From Chloroflexota bacterium (GTDB lineage Bacteria; Chloroflexota; Anaerolineae; Promineifilales; Promineifilaceae), in the NCBI GenBank assembly GCA_024277135.1, contig JAJRVV010000102.1, positions 1 through 64,000 of the forward strand: a stretch of 64,000 nucleotides of DNA. The letters run 5' to 3'. The notes below the pieces were generated by a model. The model was not told where the DNA came from. It worked only from the letters and a program-made list of their open reading frames with translations, and searched no databases. A program made the translations under genes and the position numbers. Positions 7,225-15,988 of this stretch are shown piece by piece. Numbering within the stretch: position 1 is the first letter of the stretch; each line of letters begins with the position of its first letter.

Positions 7225-8222
7225 TTCCGCTTGAGGCGCAGACGATAAATTCGGTCATCTTTGGCGCCGAACTGGTATTTATAATTCTCGTTGCCGCGCA
7301 GGAAGTCGAATTCGACACGGCCGTCGCCGATGGCCTTTTCGATGGCTTTGGCGGTGAGTACCACGCCCAGACTGAGGCTGCCGAAAGAGGCCGGGTCGAG
7401 GCCAGAGTTATACACCCAGATACGGCCGTTGTAATCAAAGTTAAACAACGCCGCCGCTCGCTTACCTTCTACTTCCATGAACAACAGTTGCAGCGCGTTT
7501 TCGGCCATGGCCGCCTGCGCCGTTTCGTGGAACATGGCGCGACGGCCGTCATTGAGCCAATCCCGTTTCTCGAAAGTGGACTTTTGCAGCAGGCCGAGGA
7601 AATCGTTGACGGCCGTCTCCAGGTCATCATCAGGGCCAACCAACGCCATCTCCGCCCCCACTCCGGCGGCGCGGCGGAATTTGCGCCGGATTTCCCGCCG
7701 TTGACGGCCGTTTAATCCATTCAGGTATGTTTCAAAATCATCTGGCAAAGCGATAACGGGGCACACCTCATGTTGCTCCTCAGCAAAAAGCAAGCCCCGT
7801 TCCTCAGCGAGACGGGGCAGGGCTGCGCGGGTGAGCGAATTTTCGGGCACATTACAGAAATCCATCACATCCCACGACGGCGCATCCGCGCTGCACAACA
7901 GGTCGAGGAGGGCGGCCCAGGCTGATTTTGCATACTCGGCTGAGCAGATCAGGTCGAGGTAGTCACTCTCTTCTGTGCAGCCGTTAAAGTGAATGCGTCG
8001 GCCAACCACGTAAAAGCAGCCGATGGCGCAGGGACGGCCGTCGTCATCGGTCACAACAATCGTCAGCAACAAGGCCGTGTCCGGGTGCAAATTACGCCAC
8101 CAAATTTCCTGGTACTTTCTGGTTTGAAAAGGGGTGTTAGTCATGCCGTCGCGGGCCAATACATCCCAAACATCGGCCAATTCCGAAAAAGCAGCGTCAC
8201 CTTGAATCAATTTAGCTTGCAT
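7215..8222 (-). CDS. GNAT/FemAB-like acetyltransferase (CelD/BcsL family)
   Basis: A 335-residue protein. The ATG at 8222 is preferred over an upstream TTG because an AAAGGAA sequence precedes it by about a dozen nucleotides. The N-terminal half contains FQTRKYQEIWWRNLHPDTAL and the C-terminal half LNGRQRREIRRKFRR, ALFNFDYNGRIWVYNSG and FDFLRGNENYKYQFG, which is the double-GNAT pattern of the CelD/BcsL (Acetyltransf_6) family. Such proteins act in polysaccharide or cell-envelope modification. Translational coupling to the GT4 gene supports a shared role in glycan synthesis or decoration. The acyl donor and acceptor are unknown. Confidence 0.8.
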   Translation of the reverse strand: MQAKLIQGDAAFSELADVWDVLARDGMTNTPFQTRKYQEIWWRNLHPDTALLLTIVVTDDDGRPCAIGCFYVVGRRIHFNGCTEESDYLDLICSAEYAKSAWAALLDLLCSADAPSWDVMDFCNVPENSLTRAALPRLAEERGLLFAEEQHEVCPVIALPDDFETYLNGLNGRQRREIRRKFRRAAGVGAEMALVGPDDDLETAVNDFLGLLQKSTFEKRDWLNDGRRAMFHETAQAAMAENALQLLFMEVEGKRAAALFNFDYNGRIWVYNSGLDPASFGSLSLGVVLTAKAIEKAIGDGRVEFDFLRGNENYKYQFGAKDDRIYRLRLKRNEQ

Positions 8223-8302
8223 TGCAATATGGGTTCCTTTTGGCAAAAATAAAAGCTATTATAGCTGATTTGGGGGGCAGGCATGGGGATTTAACCAACT
8301 GC

Positions 8303-9316
8303 TTACCGAGGCGGCCGTCGCCCCAGCCGCCAGCGCCAGAGAATTTGCCACCAATCAATGAAACGGGGCACACCCCGTTCATACCGTACCAACAAAATGC
8401 TGATGAGAAGCACCCCGGCCCCCAACCACTGCATCAGCGTCAATCTTTCCTCCAACAAAAATGTTGCCAGACCAATGGTGACAATCACTTCCAACATGCC
8501 CAACAAAGCAGTCTGAATGCTGCCCAAATGCTTGACGCCGAGAAACAAAGTCAGCCGAGATAGCGCCGTTGCCCAACCCATCATCAGGATGGCCTGCCAG
8601 CCCGGCGCCGAAACCAATGTCAGATTCACCGGGTTCAACAGCCAGGCCAGCGTTACCACGCCAGCCATCGCCGTCATTGCGTACAATGTCATTGTCGGCG
8701 CGGGAATGTCCACCAGAATGCGCTGGCTCAACACCAGTTGGATGGCATACGCCAACGCCGCGATCACCATCGTACCCACCCCCAGCCAATCCGGCGGCCC
8801 CAATCCGCCCAGGGTGAGCAAATAGATGGCAAAAATAGCTAGGCCCATGCGGAACAGCGTCAGCCAGGAAATCACCTGTCCCAACAGGCGCAGCATCAGG
8901 GTGACAAAAATGAGGTAGGTGATGTTGATGAGCTGGCCTAACGAGGCGTCTATCCGGGTTAGACTGAAATAGAAAAAGAGGGAGCCAACGCCATTGATAG
9001 CGCCGGCCAGCAAACTGCTGAGGACGGCCGGTTTGGAACTGCGAATCAGGCGACGGGCAAATAAAAATGTACCCGCCCAGAGCAAGGCGGCGGCAAACAG
9101 GGTGCGAAAAGCGACCACGGTGATGACGCCAACCCCGGCAGCATAAGCCAGTTTGGCCAGTACCGGGATCGTACCCAGGAAGAAGGGGGAGGCCAACGCC
9201 CAAAACAACCCGCGCTGCCACCGGCTGATGGATGAATCAGATTTTGGTTTGGGTTTACTAATGGCGTCAACTACGATTGAGGCGGGATTATCTGGAGCAG
9301 AGGGCGTGGATGGCAT
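8303..9316 (-). CDS. EamA/DMT superfamily transporter
   Basis: A 337-residue inner-membrane protein with about ten TM segments in two repeated five-helix EamA units. The first unit begins GLFWALASPFFLGTIPVLAK; the second includes ALAYAIQLVLSQRIL and ends with GAGVLLISILLV. An N-terminal cytoplasmic stretch of about 35 residues, rich in Ser and Pro, precedes TM1. Family members export amino acids, nucleotides or other metabolites. The gene is the last in the signalling operon, 5 nt after the receiver-kinase hybrid, and is probably co-transcribed; whether it is functionally linked is unknown. Confidence 0.85.
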   Translation of the reverse strand: MPSTPSAPDNPASIVVDAISKPKPKSDSSISRWQRGLFWALASPFFLGTIPVLAKLAYAAGVGVITVVAFRTLFAAALLWAGTFLFARRLIRSSKPAVLSSLLAGAINGVGSLFFYFSLTRIDASLGQLINITYLIFVTLMLRLLGQVISWLTLFRMGLAIFAIYLLTLGGLGPPDWLGVGTMVIAALAYAIQLVLSQRILVDIPAPTMTLYAMTAMAGVVTLAWLLNPVNLTLVSAPGWQAILMMGWATALSRLTLFLGVKHLGSIQTALLGMLEVIVTIGLATFLLEERLTLMQWLGAGVLLISILLVRYERGVPRFIDWWQILWRWRLGRRPPR

Positions 9317-9321
9317 GCCGC

Positions 9322-10620
9322 TTACTCGACCGGCGTATCATCAATGTAATCATTATCAAGCGTTAACCGCTCGCTGGATTGAGCAATAGGCAGCAAGATA
9401 TGAAAGGTGCTGCCGGGCAGGGATTCAGGATCGCGCCGTTTGCTCTCGACCCAGATACGGCCGTTATGCGCTTCAATAATCCCCTTGGTGATCGCCAACC
9501 CCAGACCGAGACCGCCGCCCTGAAAAGCTGATTTACTGCTCGAGTGATGCTCAATCGCGCCCAGAACATAAAACTGCTCAAAAATGCGGCGGTGTTCACT
9601 CATAGGGATGCCAATTCCCGTATCCTGGATGATGATGTCCACCGCGTTGTTCAGCTTCTTGCCCATTACCATGACACTGCCGCCATCTGGCGTAAACTTA
9701 ATGGCGTTACCCAACACGTTCTCCAGAGCCAGGCGAAGCTGATTGCCATCCGCTTCGATGAGGGGCATTTCATCCACATCACTTACATGCAATTGAAGCC
9801 CACGCTTGTGGCAAACAGGCTCCAGATCGTTTTTAATCGAATTCAATATTTGGGAAAGCCGCACCGGCCCCAGCGACAAGTCAAGGGTTCCCGATGAAAT
9901 GCGGGAGACGCTGATAATTTCGGTGATAACTTCCCGCATCCGACTGATACCCCCGTTCAATCCGCTGGCGATGCCGCCAACAGTATCAACAGAAATGATA
10001 CCCCCCGATGCCAAATTGATTTGCTCTTCTAACAAGTGGGAATAACCGCTGATTAGGGTGAGTGGCGTCCGCAATTCGTGCGAGACCATGATGATGAAGT
10101 CGCTTTTTAAGCGGTCGAGTTCGCGCAGGCGTTTGTTGGCCGTTTCCAACTCGCGGATGTTGGTTTCCAGCCGTTCCACCAGATTTTGGGCATGTTTTTG
10201 CAAATGCTCTGACCGTTCATCGGGAGTGAGCCGTTCCTCCCGCCCTTCCAAAAAATCTTTGACTGCTTTAGGGAAAGTGGCTACGTCAATGGGCTTGGTG
10301 AGAAAACCGTTACAGCCCGCCGCCAGCGCCAACTCCCGGCTGCCTGGGCTGATGTTAGCGGTGAGGGCGACGATGGGGGTGTTCTGAAAACTGGGGATGC
10401 CTCGCAATCGCGTAGTGATTTCACGGCCGTCCATATCCGGCAAATTGATGTCTGTCAAAATCAGGGCCGGGGTGGTCTCACGCGCCAACTCAATCCCATC
10501 CAGCCCATTACTGGCCACATGCACCGCATATCCCCGACTGGCTAATACGCGATGAACCAGCAGTCGGCTGGCGCGGTCGTCTTCGATGTAGAGTATGGTC
10601 GGCCCTTTTTTGTCCGTCAT
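9322..10620 (-). CDS. Receiver-histidine kinase hybrid
   Basis: A 432-residue cytoplasmic protein. Residues 6-124 are a receiver domain with acidic pair E13/D14/D15, phosphoacceptor D57 (LILTDINLPD) and K109 (FLTKPID). A coiled coil follows at about 138-172 (VERLETNIRELETANKRLRE). The HisKA domain has H181 in [14 protein letters not shown], and the HATPase_c domain has N, DTGIGIP (G1) and GLGLGLAI (G2) motifs. The receiver-first order is that of kinases controlled by an upstream phosphorelay rather than by a sensor domain. It lies 12 nt after the threonine synthase-receiver gene and would be made with it. Confidence 0.92.
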   Translation of the reverse strand: MTDKKGPTILYIEDDRASRLLVHRVLASRGYAVHVASNGLDGIELARETTPALILTDINLPDMDGREITTRLRGIPSFQNTPIVALTANISPGSRELALAAGCNGFLTKPIDVATFPKAVKDFLEGREERLTPDERSEHLQKHAQNLVERLETNIRELETANKRLRELDRLKSDFIIMVSHELRTPLTLISGYSHLLEEQINLASGGIISVDTVGGIASGLNGGISRMREVITEIISVSRISSGTLDLSLGPVRLSQILNSIKNDLEPVCHKRGLQLHVSDVDEMPLIEADGNQLRLALENVLGNAIKFTPDGGSVMVMGKKLNNAVDIIIQDTGIGIPMSEHRRIFEQFYVLGAIEHHSSSKSAFQGGGLGLGLAITKGIIEAHNGRIWVESKRRDPESLPGSTFHILLPIAQSSERLTLDNDYIDDTPVE

Positions 10621-10632
10621 GATGTTCCAGTT

Positions 10633-12339
10633 TCAGGGCAACGCTTGCTGTATATCCGACAGCAAGTCTGAAACCATGAATGATCCTTTTTGCAACAATG
10701 CTCTTATTTTACCGTTTAACCGCTGTCTTTCAATAGCCGAAAGCTCCTTAGCGGTTATGACGATAATGGGGATGTGGCGCAGCGTCTCATCTGCCTTCAT
10801 CGCTTCAACTACGGAGAAACCATCTAAATCAGGCATCATCAGGTCAAGCAGCACCAGATTAGGCCGGGTTTGGCGAATCAAATCTAATCCAGCACGGCCG
10901 TCCACCGCTTCATCAATCAAAAATTCACCCTGGGCTTGTAATATACGGCGGATGAGACGAGAGGAATCGGCATTGTCTTCCAGAATGGCGATGCGTTGGA
11001 CGCGGCTGTCTACATCTTCAAGCGCCGTCAGCAATCCTTCAGGTCGGGGCGCGTCCCCCACCGGCGCTTCATCCGCCAAAGCCATGTTTGGCAGCGCCAT
11101 GTCGCGGGCAAAATGTTCGCCCAAAATATGTTTTTCCACCGGGAAGGTATGTCCTGAACAGTTGACGACCACCGTTTCGTGCGGCTGAATCACCCCTTCC
11201 CGAATCAAATTAAACAAACCGGCAAAGGCAACGGCCGTCGCCGGTTCCACCGATATGCCATCCATTTGGGCCAACACTTGCAGCGCCCGGAACGCTTCGC
11301 CATCCGTCACAGAAGTGATGATGCCGCCATGCTGCTGGATATTTTCCCGCAAAAGCTGGTACGCCCGGCCCGGCTTGCCCGTCGCCAGGGTGGCAATGTC
11401 GGTCATCGGATTCTCCACCGGAACGGCCGTTTCCAATCCTTGAGCAAATGAGTCCGCCATCGGCGCACAACCGCCAACCTGCACACAGGCCAGTTTGGGT
11501 TGGCCGGACGCCAGGCCAATCCGGCTTAATTCAACAAACCCTTTGATCACGCCCAGCGGCCCCATGCCGCCGCTGACAGCTTGCACATACCAATCCGGCG
11601 TCCGCCAACGACCGTCGCTCGGCTGCCAATGGTTATCGTCCCGTTCCTGTCCCAACTGCTCGGCGATCTCAAATGCCAGCGTTTTCATCGCCTCCACAGC
11701 GGCAAAATCCTTCACCCCCCGGTCCAGAAACAACTGTTTGCTGGCGGCAAAATCAGCCGCGATCTGCTTCGCCTGGTCATACGTCCCCGCCACCTTGATC
11801 ACTTCCGAACCATACAAGGCCACTTCCCGCATTTTCTCGACAGGAACCGAACTGGTCACAAATACCCACAGTTTGATGCCGGCGCGGGCGCAGTAGGCGG
11901 CGTAGGCGATGGCTACATTCCCGGTAGAGGCCACCGCCACTTCTTTAATGCCCATCTCCTTCATCACGCTGACGGCTATGGCCGCCTGCCGGTCTTTGAA
12001 GGAGCCGGTTGGCCCCTGCCGCTCATCTTTGATGTAAATGTGGGGATGGCCCAACATCAAGCCCAAATTTTCCGCTTTGAGTAAAGGCGTCCAGCCCTCG
12101 CCCAAACTCACCCGGTTTCGTTGGTAGCGAAGTGGCAACAATTCATGATACCGCCACAAGGTACTGGTTCGTTGGGATACGGCCGTCGGCCACGCATTTC
12201 CTTCCCTTTTCAGAGAGGGATAATCATAAATCGCCTCACGCCAATTGCCGCCACAATCGGGACACTCAGGCCGCAGCCGGAGAGGCGCATATTCTGTATG
12301 ACAATCACGACAAATGATACGAAACGGTTTCAAATCCAT
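10633..12339 (-). CDS. Threonine synthase fused to C-terminal receiver domain
   Basis: One uninterrupted 568-residue frame. Residues 1-430 are a PLP fold-type II threonine synthase. The start has a zinc-ribbon-like Cys pattern (CRDCHTEY, CPDCGG), the PLP lysine is K115 in GPTGSFKDRQ, the substrate loop is ASTGN at about 137-141, and the end has VVVNCSGHTFPVEKHI. A Pro/Asp-rich linker of about 35 residues leads to a receiver domain (about 449-568) with acidic ILEDN, phosphoacceptor about D499 (LVLLDLMMPD), T529 (VITAKEL) and K551 (LLQKGSF), all the residues needed for phosphorylation. Threonine synthase converts O-phosphohomoserine to threonine. I know of no family with this domain pair. It sits between two kinase genes. 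No clear ribosome binding site precedes the ATG. The enzymatic identity is fairly sure; the role of the receiver is open. Confidence 0.88.
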   Translation of the reverse strand: MDLKPFRIICRDCHTEYAPLRLRPECPDCGGNWREAIYDYPSLKREGNAWPTAVSQRTSTLWRYHELLPLRYQRNRVSLGEGWTPLLKAENLGLMLGHPHIYIKDERQGPTGSFKDRQAAIAVSVMKEMGIKEVAVASTGNVAIAYAAYCARAGIKLWVFVTSSVPVEKMREVALYGSEVIKVAGTYDQAKQIAADFAASKQLFLDRGVKDFAAVEAMKTLAFEIAEQLGQERDDNHWQPSDGRWRTPDWYVQAVSGGMGPLGVIKGFVELSRIGLASGQPKLACVQVGGCAPMADSFAQGLETAVPVENPMTDIATLATGKPGRAYQLLRENIQQHGGIITSVTDGEAFRALQVLAQMDGISVEPATAVAFAGLFNLIREGVIQPHETVVVNCSGHTFPVEKHILGEHFARDMALPNMALADEAPVGDAPRPEGLLTALEDVDSRVQRIAILEDNADSSRLIRRILQAQGEFLIDEAVDGRAGLDLIRQTRPNLVLLDLMMPDLDGFSVVEAMKADETLRHIPIIVITAKELSAIERQRLNGKIRALLQKGSFMVSDLLSDIQQALP

Positions 12340-12367
12340 TACAAAAATAACTTGCCGTCAGTTACCC

Positions 12368-15300
12368 TCACCTGCCGAACGATTCGGAGGGCGCGTCAAT
12401 CAACGAGGCAACTGCCGGCGCATCTTCCCGGCGAACCAACGGCAGCGTCACATAAAAAGTGGCGCCTTCGCCCACCACACTCTCCAGCCAGATTTCCCCT
12501 TGATGGCTGTTTACCAACCAGCGCGTAATGGGCAGCCCCAATCCGGTACCGCCTATCGAACGTGTAGTCGAGTTGTCCACCTGCTCGAAAGCGGTAAACA
12601 ATCGGCCAAAATCTTGTTCGGCAATGCCAATGCCCGTGTCTTCCACCAAAAACAGGAGCTTATCATCCCCGGCTTCGTAGCGGGCGCCCAACCGAATCCA
12701 CCCTTCCCGCGTGTACTTGGCGGCGTTTGAAAGCAAATTTACCAAAATTTGGCGCAACCGCACCGGGTCCGCCTCAATTTCAGGAAGGTTCGGCGGCACA
12801 TCATAAATTAATTCAACCTTTTCCGGGTCAACCAGACTACGAATGGTGGAGAGCGCGGTCTGAGCCACCGTTTCTACTTTTACTGGCTCAAAGGCCAGCG
12901 TCATTTTGCCCGCTTCGATTTTAGCCATGTCCAAAATTTCATTGATCAGGCTGAGCAAATGATGACCATTGTTGAAAATTGAGGTCAGGTCTTCTTGCTG
13001 CTCATTCGTGATTGGCCCATCAATCCCCTTGAGAATGACGCGCGAGAAGCCAATGATGGAGTTGAGCGGCGTGCGTAATTCGTGGGACATGTTGGCCAAA
13101 AACTGAGTTTTGAGCAAGTCTAGTTGACGTAGTTCTTCGTTGCTGGCCTGAATCCGTTCAAAAAGCTGGGCATTGGCCATGGCCAGACTGGTTTGGGTGC
13201 CGATGCTGCGTAAAAGCTGGGCATCGTTTTCGCTATAAGCCTCGGCATCGTAGGATTGGACGCTAATGAGGCCGGTGGGCCGCCCTTCTTGCTGTAAGGG
13301 CACCCAAATCCCGGAAACGGGAGCCGGGCCATCGGCTGACGGCCGCGTCAGCAAAATTGATTCGGCCGTCAACGGCTTGTTGCTGTACAAAAACTGGCAC
13401 AATGGGTCGTGCTCCTGCAATGTGCGCGGCAATTCGGCCATTTCCCGCCCTCGATCAATGCTGAGAACTGGCATATACTGTCGCTTATCTTCATCATAGG
13501 TCGCCAGCAAAAAGATCGTGTTATCGAGCAGTTGACCGACATAGTTGTAAATGGATTGGGCTAACTGTTCCATGTCCAGCAAACCGGCAATGCGGGAATG
13601 GATCTGGTTAAGCGTGATCAACTCTTGCGCTCGATTCAGCGCTTCGTCCAACAATTTGAGGTTTTCGATCTGGGTGGTCAGTTGATCGACAACCGTTTGG
13701 GCAAAGACGATGTTGGTTTGCTTGAACGGCCGTATCCCCCGTTTAGAGTCCAACGCCACAAACCCGATCAAATCCTGCTGGCTGGACGCCGGTATAACGA
13801 GACTGGCGCGGGCCGCAAACGGCCGTAAATACCGCTCCTTAATCTCATCCGCCGTCTGTTCATCATCCTCCAACAGTATCGGCCGGTTGTTCGCCTTCAT
13901 CAGCTCAAAAATCGTGTCGCCCGCCATCGGCAGGCGCAACGCCGAAGCCAATGGCGTCGGCGTTGATTCCGCTTGAATACGGCCGGCGCGCTGCCGCTCA
14001 TCGTATAACACAAAACGGCATTGGCCCGCGCCAGTGTACTCGGCCACCTCGCGCACGGCAATTCTGAGCGCATCATCCCGCGTCAAAGATTGGCTCAGTT
14101 CCCGGCCAATGCGATACAACGACTCCGTTTGTCGCAACAACTGCAAATTTGCCAAAATGACGGCCGTCTGATCGGCCAGGGTTATAAACGGCTGTAAATC
14201 GCTTTCCACAAACGCATGGGGTTGTGTGGACAGCAAAGCCAGCGTGCCCAACCATTCAGCCTCGGCATGAATCGGGATCATCGCCGCCGACTGGATATGA
14301 TTCCGAGAAAACAAAAGCCGGGTAAGCCGATCCAGGTTGGAATCGGCTGTCACGTCAGAAATAATGATCAGTTCATTCGTCTCCAACCGATTGCCAAACT
14401 GGAATCGATCACGGGGGAAGCGATCCGCGGCATCATACGGCATCGGTTCCCGGCTCCACAACGCCGGCGCCATGAAAAAATCAGTTGCTCGCGGATCCAC
14501 TGTGATGATCTGGCAAGCGTCCACCTGGCCCGAATCCCGCGCAAATTCCACCAATGCCTGATACACCGCTTGCTCATCAGCCGCCTCATTAATGCGGCGG
14601 CTGGCCTGGTAAAGCCGGTCGGTTTCGGCCAATGTCGCCTGCACTCGGTCAAACAAGCTGGCGTTTTCGATGGCAACGCCCAACTGGTCGGCCATACTTT
14701 GCAGAACTGTGACCGTATCCGGTAGAAATGCGCCCGTACTGGTAGATTGCACAGTCAGCGCCCCCAGCGCCTTTTCCCGTATACGCATGGGCAGGGCGAT
14801 TTCTGATCGGGTGTCGGGCAAAAGGGGATTGCGCCTGAATGCTTTGGCGGTGGTCACATCCTGTTCCACCCGCGCTTCCCGGCCGGCAATGGCAGCGCCA
14901 ATCATGGAGCCGCCGCCCACGACAAGTTGGTGCCGGTTAGCCACCTGAAGCCGGCCGGCTTCGCCGGTTCCGGCCTGAAGCACGGCCGTATTTTCCCGTT
15001 CATTTACCAAGAACAGACCCACGTAGTAAAAGTTAAACCGCTCTTGAATCAACTTCACCGCTTCCTGAATCAGCCGGTCACGATCCAAAATTGTGCTGGC
15101 AGCGCGGGAGACCTCCGTAGCCGCATTCAGCTGGTTGGCGTAAGCCCGCGCCGTTTGCAGAAGATTGGCGTTGTTCAAGGCGTTGCCCATCTCCCGAATC
15201 AACGCCTGGATATAGCCGGCGTCTTCGTCGCTCAACTGCACCCCGTCCGGCAGCTCAATTTGGCCCACGGTTTGGCTGCCGACGCGCATAGGCGCCACCT

Positions 15301-15988
15301 GGTTAACGGTCATCCCCATGCCGTCTTCAGGGTTGATTATGAGACCTTGCTCCCCGTAGACGGCGTGAAGGCCCATGCCCTCGTTTTGCCACACCTGGTT
15401 GACGTGACGGCCGTGCAAAATTTCCAGTTCTCGCGCCCGCTGGCGAGATTCCAACAGCAGCGTTAAATTGCGCCACAGCGCCGACAGGTTTTGGGCAAAG
15501 GTGCGGGTGAGAACGCCCAACTCGTCGGCGGCATAACTGTCGTCGCCGCTGTTAAACCAGATGGCGCCCAATATCTTCTTACCCACCCGCAATAGGTGGA
15601 CGGCCGTCCATCCGGCGCGGCCGTCGGCCGTCCATCCACGTCCGCTGCCCCACGCATTCTTAACGATTTTCTCGCCATCGCCCAGCCGCACATCTTCCAG
15701 CAGTTGGTTGATGTCGGCGGGGATGGCGTGGCCGGGCTGGAGAGAATCGGACGTGGTTGTTCGCACCGCCCAGTGCATTTCCGGCTTATGCAGCTCAAAT
15801 ATCGTCACGTCGTGCAACTGCATCGCCCGGCAAATACCGGAGACCGCCTCATCCAGTAGTTCATTTTCCCGTTTGGCTAATGCCAGCCGGGCATTCAGTT
15901 GCAGCACTTCATTCAGGTTTGCCAGACGTTGATCCCTTTCTGAGACGGCCGTTGGCGATTGCCCAAAATTCATCTCACCCGCCATCAC
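12368..15988 (-). CDS. Large soluble multi-GAF histidine kinase
   Basis: A 1206-residue protein without TM segments. It has a string of about five GAF-like domains; two stretches resemble each other strongly ([20 protein letters not shown] and a matching one in the membrane neighbour). The C-terminus is a kinase core: HisKA with H969 in [19 protein letters not shown], then HATPase_c with [16 protein letters not shown] and [13 protein letters not shown] domains bind small molecules or chromophores; I see no conserved bilin cysteine that I can assign. The start overlaps the stop of the upstream membrane GAF gene by 4 nt (ATGA), so the two proteins are probably made in equal amounts and may act as a split sensor kinase. 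Cognate receivers are the single-domain proteins upstream and the receiver domains downstream. Confidence 0.9.
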   Translation of the reverse strand: MMAGEMNFGQSPTAVSERDQRLANLNEVLQLNARLALAKRENELLDEAVSGICRAMQLHDVTIFELHKPEMHWAVRTTTSDSLQPGHAIPADINQLLEDVRLGDGEKIVKNAWGSGRGWTADGRAGWTAVHLLRVGKKILGAIWFNSGDDSYAADELGVLTRTFAQNLSALWRNLTLLLESRQRARELEILHGRHVNQVWQNEGMGLHAVYGEQGLIINPEDGMGMTVNQVAPMRVGSQTVGQIELPDGVQLSDEDAGYIQALIREMGNALNNANLLQTARAYANQLNAATEVSRAASTILDRDRLIQEAVKLIQERFNFYYVGLFLVNERENTAVLQAGTGEAGRLQVANRHQLVVGGGSMIGAAIAGREARVEQDVTTAKAFRRNPLLPDTRSEIALPMRIREKALGALTVQSTSTGAFLPDTVTVLQSMADQLGVAIENASLFDRVQATLAETDRLYQASRRINEAADEQAVYQALVEFARDSGQVDACQIITVDPRATDFFMAPALWSREPMPYDAADRFPRDRFQFGNRLETNELIIISDVTADSNLDRLTRLLFSRNHIQSAAMIPIHAEAEWLGTLALLSTQPHAFVESDLQPFITLADQTAVILANLQLLRQTESLYRIGRELSQSLTRDDALRIAVREVAEYTGAGQCRFVLYDERQRAGRIQAESTPTPLASALRLPMAGDTIFELMKANNRPILLEDDEQTADEIKERYLRPFAARASLVIPASSQQDLIGFVALDSKRGIRPFKQTNIVFAQTVVDQLTTQIENLKLLDEALNRAQELITLNQIHSRIAGLLDMEQLAQSIYNYVGQLLDNTIFLLATYDEDKRQYMPVLSIDRGREMAELPRTLQEHDPLCQFLYSNKPLTAESILLTRPSADGPAPVSGIWVPLQQEGRPTGLISVQSYDAEAYSENDAQLLRSIGTQTSLAMANAQLFERIQASNEELRQLDLLKTQFLANMSHELRTPLNSIIGFSRVILKGIDGPITNEQQEDLTSIFNNGHHLLSLINEILDMAKIEAGKMTLAFEPVKVETVAQTALSTIRSLVDPEKVELIYDVPPNLPEIEADPVRLRQILVNLLSNAAKYTREGWIRLGARYEAGDDKLLFLVEDTGIGIAEQDFGRLFTAFEQVDNSTTRSIGGTGLGLPITRWLVNSHQGEIWLESVVGEGATFYVTLPLVRREDAPAVASLIDAPSESFGR

